A stretch of DNA of 64,000 nucleotides from Nocardia pneumoniae NBRC 100136 (GTDB taxonomy: Bacteria > Actinomycetota > Actinomycetes > Mycobacteriales > Mycobacteriaceae). Both the position numbers and the translations under genes were made by a program. The notes under the pieces are model-generated. The model did no database searches. It was not told the DNA's origin and worked only from the letters and a program-made list of their open reading frames with translations. The stretch is from NCBI RefSeq assembly GCF_000308755.1, contig NZ_BAGF01000075.1:1-64000 (forward strand), written 5' to 3'. Of the stretch, positions 16,799 to 25,548 are shown in pieces; the stretch's first letter is position 1, and each line of letters opens with the position of its first letter.

Positions 16799-17650
16799 TC
16801 AGCGGGCAGTCGCCAACCATGCGCGTGGTGAGCATCCCACTCTTTGGGTGAACGCCCGCGAGAACGCCGGAGGGTTGGCGTACCCGAGTTCCGCGGCCGT
16901 GCGAGCGATCGAGGCGCCGGCGCGAAGCCGGTCCTGGGCGACCGTGATCCTCCACCCGATCAGGTATTCGGCGGGGGGCTGCCCCACCATCTCTTTGAAC
17001 CGGGCGGCGAATGAACTGCGGGACATGCGCGCTTCGCGCGCCATCGTGGCGAGCGTCCAGGGCCGCCCAGGCGACTCGTGGATGGCGACCAGTGCACGGG
17101 CGAGGCTTTCATCGGAGAGCCCTGTCAGCAGCCCGGTGGGCAGCGCAAGCTCGTCGGCGTGGTCGACAATCCAGCGGAACAGTTGGATGAGGACAACTTC
17201 GAAGAGCCGATCGGCGAGCACCTTTTGGCCGCACCGCACGTTGTCGATCTCGGCGAACAATAGATCTAGCGCTGGTTCGAGGGTGTCGACGGCCTCGAGT
17301 GGGAGCACGATCACAGGAGGCAGCGTGCGTACCAGGGGGTGGGTAGATCCGCCGTCGAAGTCGAGTGTCGCGCAGGCGAAGTCGGAATCCTCGGTGGGCG
17401 CGTTATGGAAGGCGTGTTCCAGCGGGCGCGGGTAGAACAGCAGGCTGGGCTCATCGATCTGCCGCTTTTCCAGCCCACCGCTGGCACCTCGATGCGTCAC
17501 TTCCATCTCACCGCATCGGAGCACGTGGAGGAAACCTCGGCCTAGTTGCGCGTCGAAGGTCGTCACGCCACACAACGGTCCCGCATGGAACAGGCGGGTT
17601 CGCACCCGGAACCGTTCGAGTAGGGGCGAGAGCTGGTCGAGGGAAGCCAC
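16799..17650 (-). CDS. AraC-family regulator with cupin sensor
   Basis: 283-residue AraC-type activator. The first ~170 residues form a cupin-like sensor (FHVLRCGEMEVTHRG-type strand LHVLRCGEMEV, then LLFYPRPLEHAF). The last ~95 carry two helix-turn-helices: WTLATMAREARMSRSSFAAR and IARTAAELGYANPPAFSRAF, ending in the family PRAW signature. Divergent from the AhpD-like gene at 17793 with a 142-base gap, making that gene its probable target; this regulator-CMD pairing is common for peroxide or xenobiotic detoxification genes. The GTG start at 17650 lacks a strong ribosome site. Confidence 0.85.
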   Translation of the reverse strand: MASLDQLSPLLERFRVRTRLFHAGPLCGVTTFDAQLGRGFLHVLRCGEMEVTHRGASGGLEKRQIDEPSLLFYPRPLEHAFHNAPTEDSDFACATLDFDGGSTHPLVRTLPPVIVLPLEAVDTLEPALDLLFAEIDNVRCGQKVLADRLFEVVLIQLFRWIVDHADELALPTGLLTGLSDESLARALVAIHESPGRPWTLATMAREARMSRSSFAARFKEMVGQPPAEYLIGWRITVAQDRLRAGASIARTAAELGYANPPAFSRAFTQRVGCSPRAWLATAR

Positions 17651-17792
17651 AGACCAAGGATGACAGACGATCTGGTAAGAAATCGAGATGATATGACTCG
17701 ATCAGTCCAAGGGGCCCAGGCAGTCTGAGAGTGCGTCACCCGGCGAGACACTGCCGGAGGCGTCGTCCGCATCACGACCCAAGGAGCACTCC

Positions 17793-18338
17793 ATGTCACT
17801 TGTCCCCCTTGTCGAGCGCGATTCCGCGACCGGAACGGTCAAGGACCAGCTCGATCAGATCCATGCCGCGTTCGGCACCGTGCCCGCGATGTTCCGAGCC
17901 GTCGCGAACTCGCCTGCCGCCCTGACGAGCATGTGGGCTGCCTTCGGCGCCTTCGGCGGCGGTGCCCTCGGGCCGGCGCTCAGCGAGCAGATCGCCGTGG
18001 CCGTCGCCGACCGAAACTCCTGCGAGTACTGCCTGGCCGCGCACACCGCTCTCGGACGCAAGGCCGGGGTGAGCCGTGCGGCGCTGGAAGCCGCGCAGAC
18101 GGGCCAGTCCGATGACCCTCGGACGGCGGCACTCCTGGGCTTCGCGCTGAAGCTGGTGGAACAGCGCGGCCAGGTCACGGCAGAGGACGTGCGGGCACTC
18201 CGTGACCAGGGCTGGAGTGATGAGCACATTGTCGAGGTCATCGGGCAGGTCGCGCTCAACCTGTTCACCAACTACGTCAACGTCGCCCTCGCAGTCCCGG
18301 TCGACTTCCCCGCAGTGGGTCTGCGGCGGGCCGGCTGA
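17793..18338 (+). CDS. AhpD-like carboxymuconolactone decarboxylase family protein
   Basis: 181-residue all-helical CMD-family protein with the redox CxxC and nearby His: SCEYCLAAH gives Cys77, Cys80 and His84, as in alkylhydroperoxidase AhpD. It is more likely a peroxidase-like thiol reductase than a decarboxylase because the CxxC is intact. Length is typical of the single-domain group. GGAG lies upstream of the ATG at 17793. Divergent from an AraC-family regulator, its likely controller. Confidence 0.87.
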   Translation: MSLVPLVERDSATGTVKDQLDQIHAAFGTVPAMFRAVANSPAALTSMWAAFGAFGGGALGPALSEQIAVAVADRNSCEYCLAAHTALGRKAGVSRAALEAAQTGQSDDPRTAALLGFALKLVEQRGQVTAEDVRALRDQGWSDEHIVEVIGQVALNLFTNYVNVALAVPVDFPAVGLRRAG

Positions 18339-18573
18339 TATTCCACCGGTGCCGACGCCGACCAGAAGCTCCCATCCCGCCGACATCATGGCGTGAATGG
18401 CAGCCCTGACCATCGTGGCGACAGCTCGATGTGGCAAGGGGGGCGTCGAGCTCGTAGATCGCTCCGCGGCGGGCGTGCATCCACTCGGATGTGCGCCCGC
18501 CCCGCCTCGGGAGCCGCAACCAGCCCGACCGCCTCCGGTGGCCCGGAGTTCCGACTGCGCAGGAGAATCCCCC

Positions 18574-19275
18574 ATGAACTACACCGCCGTCGTCATCCGC
18601 CACGTCCTGTTCGAGGACCTCGGCATACTCCAACCGATGCTCACAGCGCGCGGGTATCGCATCCGCTATCTCGACGCCGGTATCGACCAGATCGGCGACG
18701 ACCGCTTGCTCGACGCCGATCTCGTCATCGTGCTCGGCGGGCCGATCGGCGTCGGCGACGGTGACCGTTATCCGTTTCTGGACGAGGAAGTGCGGACCAT
18801 CGCCGCGTGGATCGGCAACGGTCGGCCGATCCTCGGCATATGTCTCGGCGCGCAGCTCATCGCAGCAGCACTCGGCGCCGAGGTCACGCCCACTGGCAGA
18901 TTCGAGGTCGGCTACGGCCCGCTCACTCTTACGCCGCTCGGTGAGCAGAGTCTCCTAGCCCCACTCAGCGGCGTCCCGGTGTTGCATTGGCACAGCGATG
19001 AATTCGCGATTCCCGCTACAGCCACTCGCCTAGGGGAGACTCCTGGCTTCCCCAACCAGGCATTCATATCCGGGCAGAACCTGCTCGCTCTGCAGTTCCA
19101 TCTCGAGGCCGACCACACCATGATCGAACGGTGGCTGATCGGTCACGCTCACGAACTCGCCGCGAACGGGATCGACCCACGAACGATCCGCGAGCAGGCC
19201 CGTCTGCACGGCCCAACGCTCGCCATCCGCAGCCGATCTGTGTTCGCGACATGGCTCGACGCCCTCGATAACTGA
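18574..19275 (+). CDS. Class I glutamine amidotransferase domain protein (GMP synthase-like)
   Basis: 233-residue cytosolic protein with a complete class I glutaminase triad: Cys90 in GICLGAQL, His176 and Glu178 in FHLE. The GGPIGV oxyanion strand and HWHSDEF loop are also present. The stand-alone form without a synthetase domain is typical of PuuD/GuaA-like GATases that hydrolyse gamma-glutamyl bonds or serve an unknown partner. AGGAGA lies seven bases before the ATG at 18574. No obvious synthetase is nearby. The 235-base gap before it has an imperfect hairpin but no gene. Confidence 0.83.
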   Translation: MNYTAVVIRHVLFEDLGILQPMLTARGYRIRYLDAGIDQIGDDRLLDADLVIVLGGPIGVGDGDRYPFLDEEVRTIAAWIGNGRPILGICLGAQLIAAALGAEVTPTGRFEVGYGPLTLTPLGEQSLLAPLSGVPVLHWHSDEFAIPATATRLGETPGFPNQAFISGQNLLALQFHLEADHTMIERWLIGHAHELAANGIDPRTIREQARLHGPTLAIRSRSVFATWLDALDN

Positions 19276-19353
19276 CAGATACCCTCTCGCCGCTGGAGTT
19301 CGGCGACCGTGGCCGACCAGCCGCAACCCGTTGGGTGCGACGCACACAGGAGG

Positions 19354-20298
19354 TCAGTGTCGGCTGTCGAACTGAGTGCGCAGTGCCTGGCCGAACCAGG
19401 TGAACACCGGTTCCAGATCCGAGAGCGGGGGCCAGCCGTTGATCGTGGCCACTAACTGCCAATACCGCGTGACGCGAGGGTCGTTGGCGACCTCGAGCCG
19501 TTCGAGGATCCACCACTTCAACTGGTCATCGTCGGCCTTGCCGAAGGTCTCGGCGTAGCGTGCGGTGAGCGTGGCGACAACACCGCTGGCCTGCTCCGAG
19601 TCCGGTGCGATCCCCGCCTCCATCGCTCGGCCAACGTCCTCGCGCACGGTCTCGGTCAAATCGTGATGCAGGCCGGTGGTGTCTCCGTCGGCGCGTTGGG
19701 CCGCCTGATACTCGGCCATCCGCCGCACCGCCGCTCGGAAATCGGTGTCCTGCACCAACTGCACCAGCTCCATCCACGCCTCGACCTGCCCAGCGGTGGA
19801 GTCTTCGGGTAGTTCCGGCATGCTCGAACGCAGCAGTTCAACCATGGCCGGATTGGCGTCGACACCGCCGAAGGTGTCGTCGATGAAATCGTGGATGAAG
19901 CGGCGCCGTTCGGCATCGGACAGGTTCACCAGTTTGTGCATCAGATCCATCTCCTGAGGGTTCGATTCCCGGTTCGCTACCGCCGCCAACACCGCGCGCC
20001 GCAGGCGCAGCGCCCGGATCTGCACGTCGAGGGCCGCCGCGTGCGCTGCGGCGACCTCGGCCAGCGAGGTCTCACGGGCCAGCACACGCCGGACCGTGGC
20101 CAGATCGATGTCCAACTCACGTAGCGTCCGGACCAGTTCCAGACGAGCCAGGGCATCCACGTCGTACAGGCGGTAGCCAGCCGGGCTATGACAGGTCGCC
20201 GGAACGATCCCCTTGTCGGAGTAGAACCGGATTGTCTTGACCGAAAGACCGGTCCGCGCAGCCAGAGCCCCGATCGCGAGGAGGTTCTCGTCGTCCAT
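19354..20298 (-). CDS. MerR-family transcriptional regulator
   Basis: 314-residue MerR-type regulator. An N-terminal winged helix (LLAIGALAARTGLSVKTIRF, then YSDKGIVP and GYRLYDVDALARL) is followed by the coiled dimerisation helix (residues ~75-115) and an unusually long helical C-terminal domain (~190 residues) of unknown ligand specificity. The ATG at 20298 was chosen because a strong MerR-type promoter ends directly before it and upstream in-frame sequence is not family-like. The transcript is probably leaderless. Divergent from the MDMPI-like gene at 20511, which may share control. Confidence 0.85.
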   Translation of the reverse strand: MDDENLLAIGALAARTGLSVKTIRFYSDKGIVPATCHSPAGYRLYDVDALARLELVRTLRELDIDLATVRRVLARETSLAEVAAAHAAALDVQIRALRLRRAVLAAVANRESNPQEMDLMHKLVNLSDAERRRFIHDFIDDTFGGVDANPAMVELLRSSMPELPEDSTAGQVEAWMELVQLVQDTDFRAAVRRMAEYQAAQRADGDTTGLHHDLTETVREDVGRAMEAGIAPDSEQASGVVATLTARYAETFGKADDDQLKWWILERLEVANDPRVTRYWQLVATINGWPPLSDLEPVFTWFGQALRTQFDSRH

Positions 20299-20305
20299 GC
20301 CCACA

Positions 20306-20336
20306 AGCCTGCAGTCTCCCCCTGATGGAGACTCAA
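20306..20336 (-). promoter_or_regulatory. MerR-type promoter with operator in a 19-bp spacer
   Basis: On the minus strand, TTGAGT (-35, 20331-20336) and CAGGCT (-10, 20306-20311) are 19 bp apart, the stretched spacing typical of MerR promoters. The spacer holds the perfect dyad AGTCTCC-N7-GGAGACT (20313-20333, read on plus), matching the CTCC/GGAG arms of many MerR sites. Transcription would start almost at the ATG (20298). Confidence 0.7.
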
Positions 20337-20510
20337 CCCAACACCGCGACCGGCGGCATGCCCCGACGAGCCGCACTACCCCGATCACGAAATCGGGCTG
20401 GAGTACCAGTCGCTGAGATCATGGATCGATGCAATCGCTCGGTTGCATCGATCTGATGCTCACCCGACCCCACGGGGCCACGCACGGCGCGCACCTTTTC
20501 CAATGGAGCA

Positions 20511-21230
20511 ATGTCGATCATGAACGCTGAACGGCCTCGCGCCGCAACATCCGACGCGACCGGTGAAGATGTTGTGCGGCCGGCTTTCCGCGCGGAGAGC
20601 TCGAGATTGTCCGAGGTGCTCGGGGAGCTGACAGAGGCGCAATTCGCGCTTGCGACTCCGTGCCCGCCATGGAATGTCGCCGAATTGGCGGTGCACATCA
20701 CCTCCGCTGTCGCCCGTGTCCTCGCGGGACTCGACGCGCCCGCGCCGCCTCGAGCGGACATCGCCGCCGCCGACTACTACCGGCCGGCGATCTTCGACGC
20801 CGCTGCCAATGCCGAGCGGGTGCGCATGGCCCAACGCGACGCCGCCAATTATCGGAACGCGACCGCGATCACCGCGGCATTCGACGACACTTGGCGGCGA
20901 ACCGACACAGCGATATCGGCGCAACCTGCCGATCGCCTGATCACTACCCGTTGGGGCGACGGCATCCTGTTGAGCGAGTTCATGATCACCCGTGTGGTCG
21001 AACTGGTTCTGCACGGCCTCGACCTCGCCATCGCACTCGGTGCGTCGGCATGGACTACACCAGAAGCCGCTGCGGTTGTGGGCGATTTCTTGCAGATCGA
21101 GCCAGCCATTACTCACCTGGGTTGGGATCGTCGGACTGCGTTGGCCAAAGCCAGCGGCCGCTGCGCGCTGTCCACCGAAGAGTCAGCCGAACTCGCGCGT
21201 CTCAACATCATCTGGAGACGGTTCGGCTAG
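20511..21230 (+). CDS. Mycothiol-dependent maleylpyruvate isomerase-fold (MDMPI/DinB-like) protein
   Basis: 239-residue four-helix DinB-like protein of the maleylpyruvate isomerase N-terminal family. Diagnostic features are TPCPPWNVAELAVHI with the first metal-binding His, and the second pair in VVELVLHGLDLA (Glu and His). In this family the metal site often activates mycothiol, the main actinobacterial thiol, in isomerase or S-transferase reactions. Substrate is unknown. The N-terminal ~20 residues are not part of the fold. GGAG precedes the ATG at 20511. Divergent from the MerR regulator gene. Confidence 0.8.
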   Translation: MSIMNAERPRAATSDATGEDVVRPAFRAESSRLSEVLGELTEAQFALATPCPPWNVAELAVHITSAVARVLAGLDAPAPPRADIAAADYYRPAIFDAAANAERVRMAQRDAANYRNATAITAAFDDTWRRTDTAISAQPADRLITTRWGDGILLSEFMITRVVELVLHGLDLAIALGASAWTTPEAAAVVGDFLQIEPAITHLGWDRRTALAKASGRCALSTEESAELARLNIIWRRFG

Positions 21231-21448
21231 TTGCATGAGGTCGTGACGGATCATTTGCCCCGCGAGCGCCGGTGGCCTCGTCGTATGCACTGCCCGTGTC
21301 GGTGATGAGATTCGCCAGCGGGACGGAGCGGATCTCGGGAAGATGACTTGCCGGGCCGGTGAGTACAGCGTTGGACTCTGCCCCCGCGGGAGAGTCCAAC
21401 ATGACGACAGGGCTTCCTTCGCCGCCTCCCCGTCCAGGAAAGCATGGC

Positions 21449-22462
21449 ATGACCACGGTAATAGACATTGAAACCCGCAGCGGCCAGCATTGCGAGACGA
21501 CAGCTCTGGGGGTGCTGCTGCGGCACCTGGGACTCGATCTGTCCGAGCCCATGCTGTTCGGCCTCGGCTCCGGTTTGTCCTTCGTCTACTGGGACAGCAA
21601 ATCCATGGGCTTCCCCTTCCTCGGGGGACGGGTGAAACCTCTCGAGCTCACCAGAAACCTGGCCCCCAGACTCGGGCTGGAACTTTTGGTCCAGGAAACC
21701 ACCTCCCCTCGCAGGGCCTGGGAGAACGTGGTTGCCCCCATCGACACCGGTCGGCCCGTCGGACTGCAGCTCGACAGCTACTACCTGGACTACTTCGGAT
21801 CGAAGGTGCACTTCGGCGGTCATGTCGTCGCTATGTACGGCTACGACGACCACGACGCCTATCTGGTGGACACCGACCAGCAAGGCGGCACGGTATCCAC
21901 CAGCCTGACCAGCCTCGCCCAGGCCAGGGCCGCGCGCGGCCCGATGACCGCCGAGCACCGGTCTTTCACCCTCACCGCTGCGAGGAACCCGCTCTCCCCG
22001 CGGAGTCAGATCATTCCCGCGATCACCGCGTGCGCCGACGCCTTCCTCAACCCGCCCATCGCCAATCTCGGCTACCGAGGCATCGAGAAGGCCGGCAAGC
22101 TGGTGCGCACCTGGCTCCAGCGGACCGACAACCCGCAGCGGGACCTACCACAGGCCGCCCTCTTGATGGAGAAGGCCGGCACCGGCGGCGCCCTGTTCCG
22201 CAACTTCTACCGCGACTTCCTCGCCGAATGCACCCGAACGCTCGACAGCCGCCACCTGCGCACCGGCCACGAGCTGTACACCGAGGCAGCCACCCTGTGG
22301 ACGGAAGTCGCCGCATTGATCACGCAAGCCGGTGTATCAGGCAATTCCCAGTGCCTCGTACAGGCGGGCACCATTCTGTGCGATCTTTCACGGATAGAGC
22401 GTGAGGCCATGCAGGCGCTGATCTGTCTGGCGAGCAAAGCCCCGAACGCGATCCAGTCCTGA
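21449..22462 (+). CDS. BtrH-like (butirosin biosynthesis H N-terminal domain) protein
   Basis: 337-residue protein resembling BtrH_N-DUF4872 proteins. The N-terminal half is a papain-like fold: Cys15 in GQHCETTALGVLL starts the first helix, His lies in VHFGGHVVAMYGYDD, and Asp in AYLVDTD. The C-terminal half is helical (DUF4872-like). BtrH itself transfers a gamma-glutamyl-aminobutyryl group from an acyl carrier protein to an aminoglycoside, so acyl transfer or peptide cleavage is plausible here. No carrier protein or aminoglycoside genes are adjacent. The ATG at 21449 was preferred over ATG 21401 because family sequence starts there and AGGA precedes it. Confidence 0.75.
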   Translation: MTTVIDIETRSGQHCETTALGVLLRHLGLDLSEPMLFGLGSGLSFVYWDSKSMGFPFLGGRVKPLELTRNLAPRLGLELLVQETTSPRRAWENVVAPIDTGRPVGLQLDSYYLDYFGSKVHFGGHVVAMYGYDDHDAYLVDTDQQGGTVSTSLTSLAQARAARGPMTAEHRSFTLTAARNPLSPRSQIIPAITACADAFLNPPIANLGYRGIEKAGKLVRTWLQRTDNPQRDLPQAALLMEKAGTGGALFRNFYRDFLAECTRTLDSRHLRTGHELYTEAATLWTEVAALITQAGVSGNSQCLVQAGTILCDLSRIEREAMQALICLASKAPNAIQS

Positions 22463-22539
22463 TGCTTGCGGCCAGGCACGCTTGCCCCGTCGGTGTATCG
22501 CGCCCGGCGCGGTTTCGCTCCGGGGCGATCTGCCCCTGG

Positions 22540-23406
22540 TCAGCCGAGCTTGCGGGCCAGGAAGTCGCGGATCAGTGCGGCGATCTCGGTGCCGTGCGTT
22601 TCCAGCGCGAAGTGGCCCGTATCCAGCAGGTGCAGTTCGGCGTCCGGCAGATCGCGCAGGTAGGCGCGGGCGCCGTCGGCGCCGAAGATCTCGTCGTGCT
22701 CACCCCACGTGATCAGGACCGGGGGCCGGTGCTCAGCGAAGTACTTCTGGAACTCCGGGTAGCGGTCGAGGTTCAGCTTGTAGTCGGCGAACAGCTGGAG
22801 CTGGATCTCCTTGTTGCCCGGACGATCCAGGTAGTGCTGATCCAAGGTCCACGTGTCGGGGTTGACCTGCGCCAGCCGATCGGCCGGAACACCGTGCGTG
22901 TACTGCCATTTCGTGGCGTCGAGTTCGAGCAGCTTACGCACCTCGGGCTCGTGTGCCGCACGGTCGTTGGCGTGTGCGAACAGCACCTCCCAGAACGGGG
23001 TGAAGCCCTCCAGGTAGGCGTTGCCGCTCTGGGTGACGATCGCGGTGACACGCTCCGGATTGCGGGAGGCGATGCGCAGCCCGATCGGTGCACCGTAATC
23101 GTGAATGTAGAGGGCGAACCGCTGAATGCCCAAGGTGTCCAACAGTTCCAGGGTGACCTCGGTGAGCTTCTCGAAGCTGTAGTCGAAGGCGAGTACGGAC
23201 GGCATGGCCGACTGCCCGAAACCGATGTGATCCGGTGCGATCAGATGATAGTCAGCGGCCAGTTCCGGGAGCAGAGTGCGGAACATCGCCGAGCTGGTCG
23301 GGAAGCCGTGCAGCAGGACAAGTGTCGGCTTGTCCGGATCTCCCGCCTCGCGGTAGAAGACCGGCAGGCCCTGGATTTCAACGGTGTTGTGACGAACTGC
23401 GTTCAT
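22540..23406 (-). CDS. Alpha/beta hydrolase, haloalkane dehalogenase/epoxide hydrolase type
   Basis: 288-residue alpha/beta hydrolase with an Asp nucleophile: HDYGAPIG gives Asp103, replacing the usual Ser. The oxyanion motif HGFPTSS (residues ~33-39), the acid strand VLITWGEHDEIF and the final DTGHFALE His complete the site. The Asp nucleophile places it with haloalkane dehalogenases, epoxide hydrolases and fluoroacetate dehalogenase-like enzymes. AGGAG precedes the ATG at 23406. A truncated transporter gene lies immediately upstream on the same strand, and may once have formed an operon with it. Confidence 0.87.
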   Translation of the reverse strand: MNAVRHNTVEIQGLPVFYREAGDPDKPTLVLLHGFPTSSAMFRTLLPELAADYHLIAPDHIGFGQSAMPSVLAFDYSFEKLTEVTLELLDTLGIQRFALYIHDYGAPIGLRIASRNPERVTAIVTQSGNAYLEGFTPFWEVLFAHANDRAAHEPEVRKLLELDATKWQYTHGVPADRLAQVNPDTWTLDQHYLDRPGNKEIQLQLFADYKLNLDRYPEFQKYFAEHRPPVLITWGEHDEIFGADGARAYLRDLPDAELHLLDTGHFALETHGTEIAALIRDFLARKLG

Positions 23407-23416
23407 TGCGATTCTC

Positions 23417-23683
23417 CTAGTTGTGTTGATCGAACGGACACTTGGGTTCGGTCAGGCCGCCGATGAGCACCCGCTTCGCACCGGCCCGGTCCAGCAGGCC
23501 GCCGACGAACGGCTGCGCCGGCCCCGTCACCGTGGGGCCGAGAGCGGCGGCCACGGCCACCGCCGCCGCATTCACCCCGTACGAGTCGACGGTGGGCGCG
23601 AAGAACACTCCTATGGGGAAGTTCAGCCCGAATGACACCGTCATAGCCGCCAAGCGCGCCAAGGCGATCCGTTCGCGCCGCAT
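23417..23683 (-). pseudogene. N-terminal fragment of an MFS transporter
   Basis: About 88 codons encode the first two or three helices of a major facilitator transporter (MTVSFGLNFPIGVFFAPTV; then GPAQPFVGGLLDRAGAKRVL with the D-R-x-G-x-K/R loop 2-3 motif). Homology stops at GGL, followed by 11 unrelated residues and a stop ten bases before the hydrolase gene. A deletion has apparently removed the other helices. The ribosome site AGAGGTGGG before the ATG at 23683 survives. Confidence 0.7.
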
Positions 23684-23692
23684 ACCCACCTC

Positions 23693-23720
23693 TAACCGTC
23701 TAACAATGTTTCAGTGGTTA
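23693..23720. promoter_or_regulatory. AT-rich operator-like region
   Basis: TAACCG and TGGTTA (5 of 6 complementary) flank a central AACAATGTT palindrome, just upstream of the broken transporter gene and in an unusually AT-rich patch. Probably the promoter/operator of the transporter-hydrolase operon. Confidence 0.4.
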
Positions 23721-23844
23721 AAGATTGGTCGCGTGAGTCCAACCTGTCAATGTGATATAAATGGTTAGAATTCGGGAATAAAGTCAGTGTCCGCTGGCAG
23801 CACCCATGGGGTGGGAGGGGTCCGATGCGGTGCCCGCGAATCTC

Positions 23845-24786
23845 TTACTTGCTCTGCAACTTCCCGAGTGGGTTGGGGTTTTCCTCCAGGGCGGTGGCGA
23901 CCGACTTCCAACTGGTGTCCCCGGGATACAGGGCGCTGCGCAGGAATGCCGTAGTGAGCTGCTGTACCAGAGCGACGCGCGCGGGACTCTCGTCGGTCGT
24001 TTCGGCGACCTGGTAACCGGCGATGCCTCCGAGTGAGTGCTCTGCGCCGAACAGTGTGAGCAGGCTCTTGTTTCCCGGACTGTGGGTGTAGGAGTCGGTG
24101 AACCAGTCCGGTCCGCGAGTGGACAGGTGGGACTGGTCGTGGTCCCCGGCGACGATCAGGGCCGGAGTGGTCATGGTGTCGAAGGACGGCTTCATGAAGG
24201 GAAAGTGCTCGGCGGCGAACGGGGTCAGGTCGTCGCCCAGGCCGGTAAGGGCCAGCAGCACACCCGCTTTGGCGCGGTGGTCGGACATATCCTCGCCCGG
24301 CATGCCGTCGGGGCCGAGGATGCGCGCGCCCAGCAGTGTGCTCGCCGTCTGCGCTCCCCAGGAATGGCCTGCCACGGCGATCCTGTCGCGATCGAGGCGC
24401 CCGCGCAGGCTGGATACGGAGGCTTCCAGTATGTCGAGTCCGTCCAGTACGCGCGTGAGATCCTCGATGCGGTAGCGCCAGATCCGCGGTGTGCGAGGGT
24501 CTTCGGCAGGCAGGTCGAGCGTCCTGGAGTCGAGGTGGGTGGGCTGCACGACTACGAAGCCTCGAGCGGCCCAGAAGTCCGCCAGTGGGGCATAGCCGCT
24601 CATTGACCAGCCGAAACCGTGCGAGAAGACGATGATGGGCAGCGGGCCGCCGGTCGCGGGAGCGGACACACGGACCTGGAGGTCCTCGCCACGTCCCGGG
24701 CTGCGCAGGACGACCGGCATCGCTGATATCACCGTGGTGGGCGCGCCCGCGATCTGTGGTGCGCTCGTGGTGTTGAAGTCGGGCAT
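23845..24786 (-). CDS. Alpha/beta hydrolase (chlorophyllase/PET-hydrolase-like)
   Basis: 313-residue serine hydrolase. GHSWG holds the nucleophile Ser142; the oxyanion strand is IIVFSHGFG, the acid strand ALIVAGDHDQ, and a C-terminal GAEHSLGG supplies the His. The overall plan fits dienelactone-hydrolase/chlorophyllase-like esterases. No signal peptide is visible. AAAGG precedes the ATG at 24786, and a much longer upstream in-frame extension can be dismissed because it runs antisense through the TetR gene. Divergent from the TetR gene at 24961, with two operators in the 174-base gap, so this enzyme is very probably TetR-repressed. Confidence 0.84.
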   Translation of the reverse strand: MPDFNTTSAPQIAGAPTTVISAMPVVLRSPGRGEDLQVRVSAPATGGPLPIIVFSHGFGWSMSGYAPLADFWAARGFVVVQPTHLDSRTLDLPAEDPRTPRIWRYRIEDLTRVLDGLDILEASVSSLRGRLDRDRIAVAGHSWGAQTASTLLGARILGPDGMPGEDMSDHRAKAGVLLALTGLGDDLTPFAAEHFPFMKPSFDTMTTPALIVAGDHDQSHLSTRGPDWFTDSYTHSPGNKSLLTLFGAEHSLGGIAGYQVAETTDESPARVALVQQLTTAFLRSALYPGDTSWKSVATALEENPNPLGKLQSK

Positions 24787-24893
24787 GGAAGTGCCTTTCA
24801 CTGTGCTTCTTCGTAGTTTGCTGCGGCTGATCCGGCCGTCGGCGGGAGCGTGACAAGGGCCAGCGACTGATTGGTCTGTCATCATGAATAAAA

Positions 24894-24932
24894 CGGAACG
24901 TTGCTCCGATAACGATACGGAACACTGTTCCG
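24894..24932. promoter_or_regulatory. Pair of TetR-type operators
   Basis: CGGAACGTTGCTCCG (24894-24908, one mismatch) and CGGAACACTGTTCCG (24918-24932, perfect 6-bp arms) are centred 24 bp apart in the divergent gap between the hydrolase and TetR genes. Same sequence family and near-helical spacing support cooperative binding of the adjacent repressor. Confidence 0.7.
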
Positions 24933-24960
24933 CTTTGCAACTCAGGAAAGGAGCGCCGCT

Positions 24961-25548
24961 GTGAACGACAGCAACCAGCAGGAAAGCGCCGCCGGATCCA
25001 AACGGAAGGACGCCCGGCGCAATAAGCAGACCCTGCTGGACGCGGCCGCGGCGGTCTTCGTCACCTCGGGCGTGGAAGCGCCGGTACGCGACATCGCGGC
25101 CAAGGCCGGCGTCGGGACGGGCACGATCTACCGCCACTTTCCCACCCGGGCGGACCTCGTGATCGCGGTCTACCGCCACCAGGTCGACGCCTGCGCCGAA
25201 GCCGGCCCGGCCCTGCTGACAACCAGCCCGACACCCCACGCCGCCCTCGAACGGTGGGTTGAGCTGTTCGTCGACTTCCTGGTCACCAAACACGGTCTCG
25301 CGGCCGCACTGCAGACCGACAGCCCCGGCTTCGAAGCACTGCACGCCTATTTCCTCGACCGACTCGTGCCCGTGTGCGCCCAGCTGCTCGACGCTGCCGT
25401 CGCCTCCGGCGAGATCGGCGCCGACCTCGACGCCTACCAACTCATGCGCGGCATCGGAAACCTCTGTATCGGCGCCGAAAGCGACCCCCGCTACGACGCG
25501 CGCCGCCTGGTCGAGCTCCTTGTCGCAGGACTACGCCAACCGTCCTGA
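24961..25548 (+). CDS. TetR/AcrR-family repressor
   Basis: 195-residue TetR repressor. The helix-turn-helix is clear: LLDAAAAVFVTSGVEAPVRD, then IAAKAGVGTGTIYRHFPTRA. The remaining ~130 residues are the ligand domain. Start GTG at 24961 follows GAAAGGAG. It is divergent from the alpha/beta hydrolase and flanked by two matching dyads, so it probably represses itself and that hydrolase. Inducer unknown. Confidence 0.9.
   Translation: MNDSNQQESAAGSKRKDARRNKQTLLDAAAAVFVTSGVEAPVRDIAAKAGVGTGTIYRHFPTRADLVIAVYRHQVDACAEAGPALLTTSPTPHAALERWVELFVDFLVTKHGLAAALQTDSPGFEALHAYFLDRLVPVCAQLLDAAVASGEIGADLDAYQLMRGIGNLCIGAESDPRYDARRLVELLVAGLRQPS

Noticed and set aside
18453..18510. Imperfect hairpin upstream of the GATase gene
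   Set aside because: The arms GGGCGTGCATCC and GGATGTGCGCCC have two mismatches and no clear role.
24940..25440. Upstream extension of the 23845-24786 hydrolase
   Set aside because: The extension crosses the TetR gene antisense; homology and ribosome site begin at 24786.
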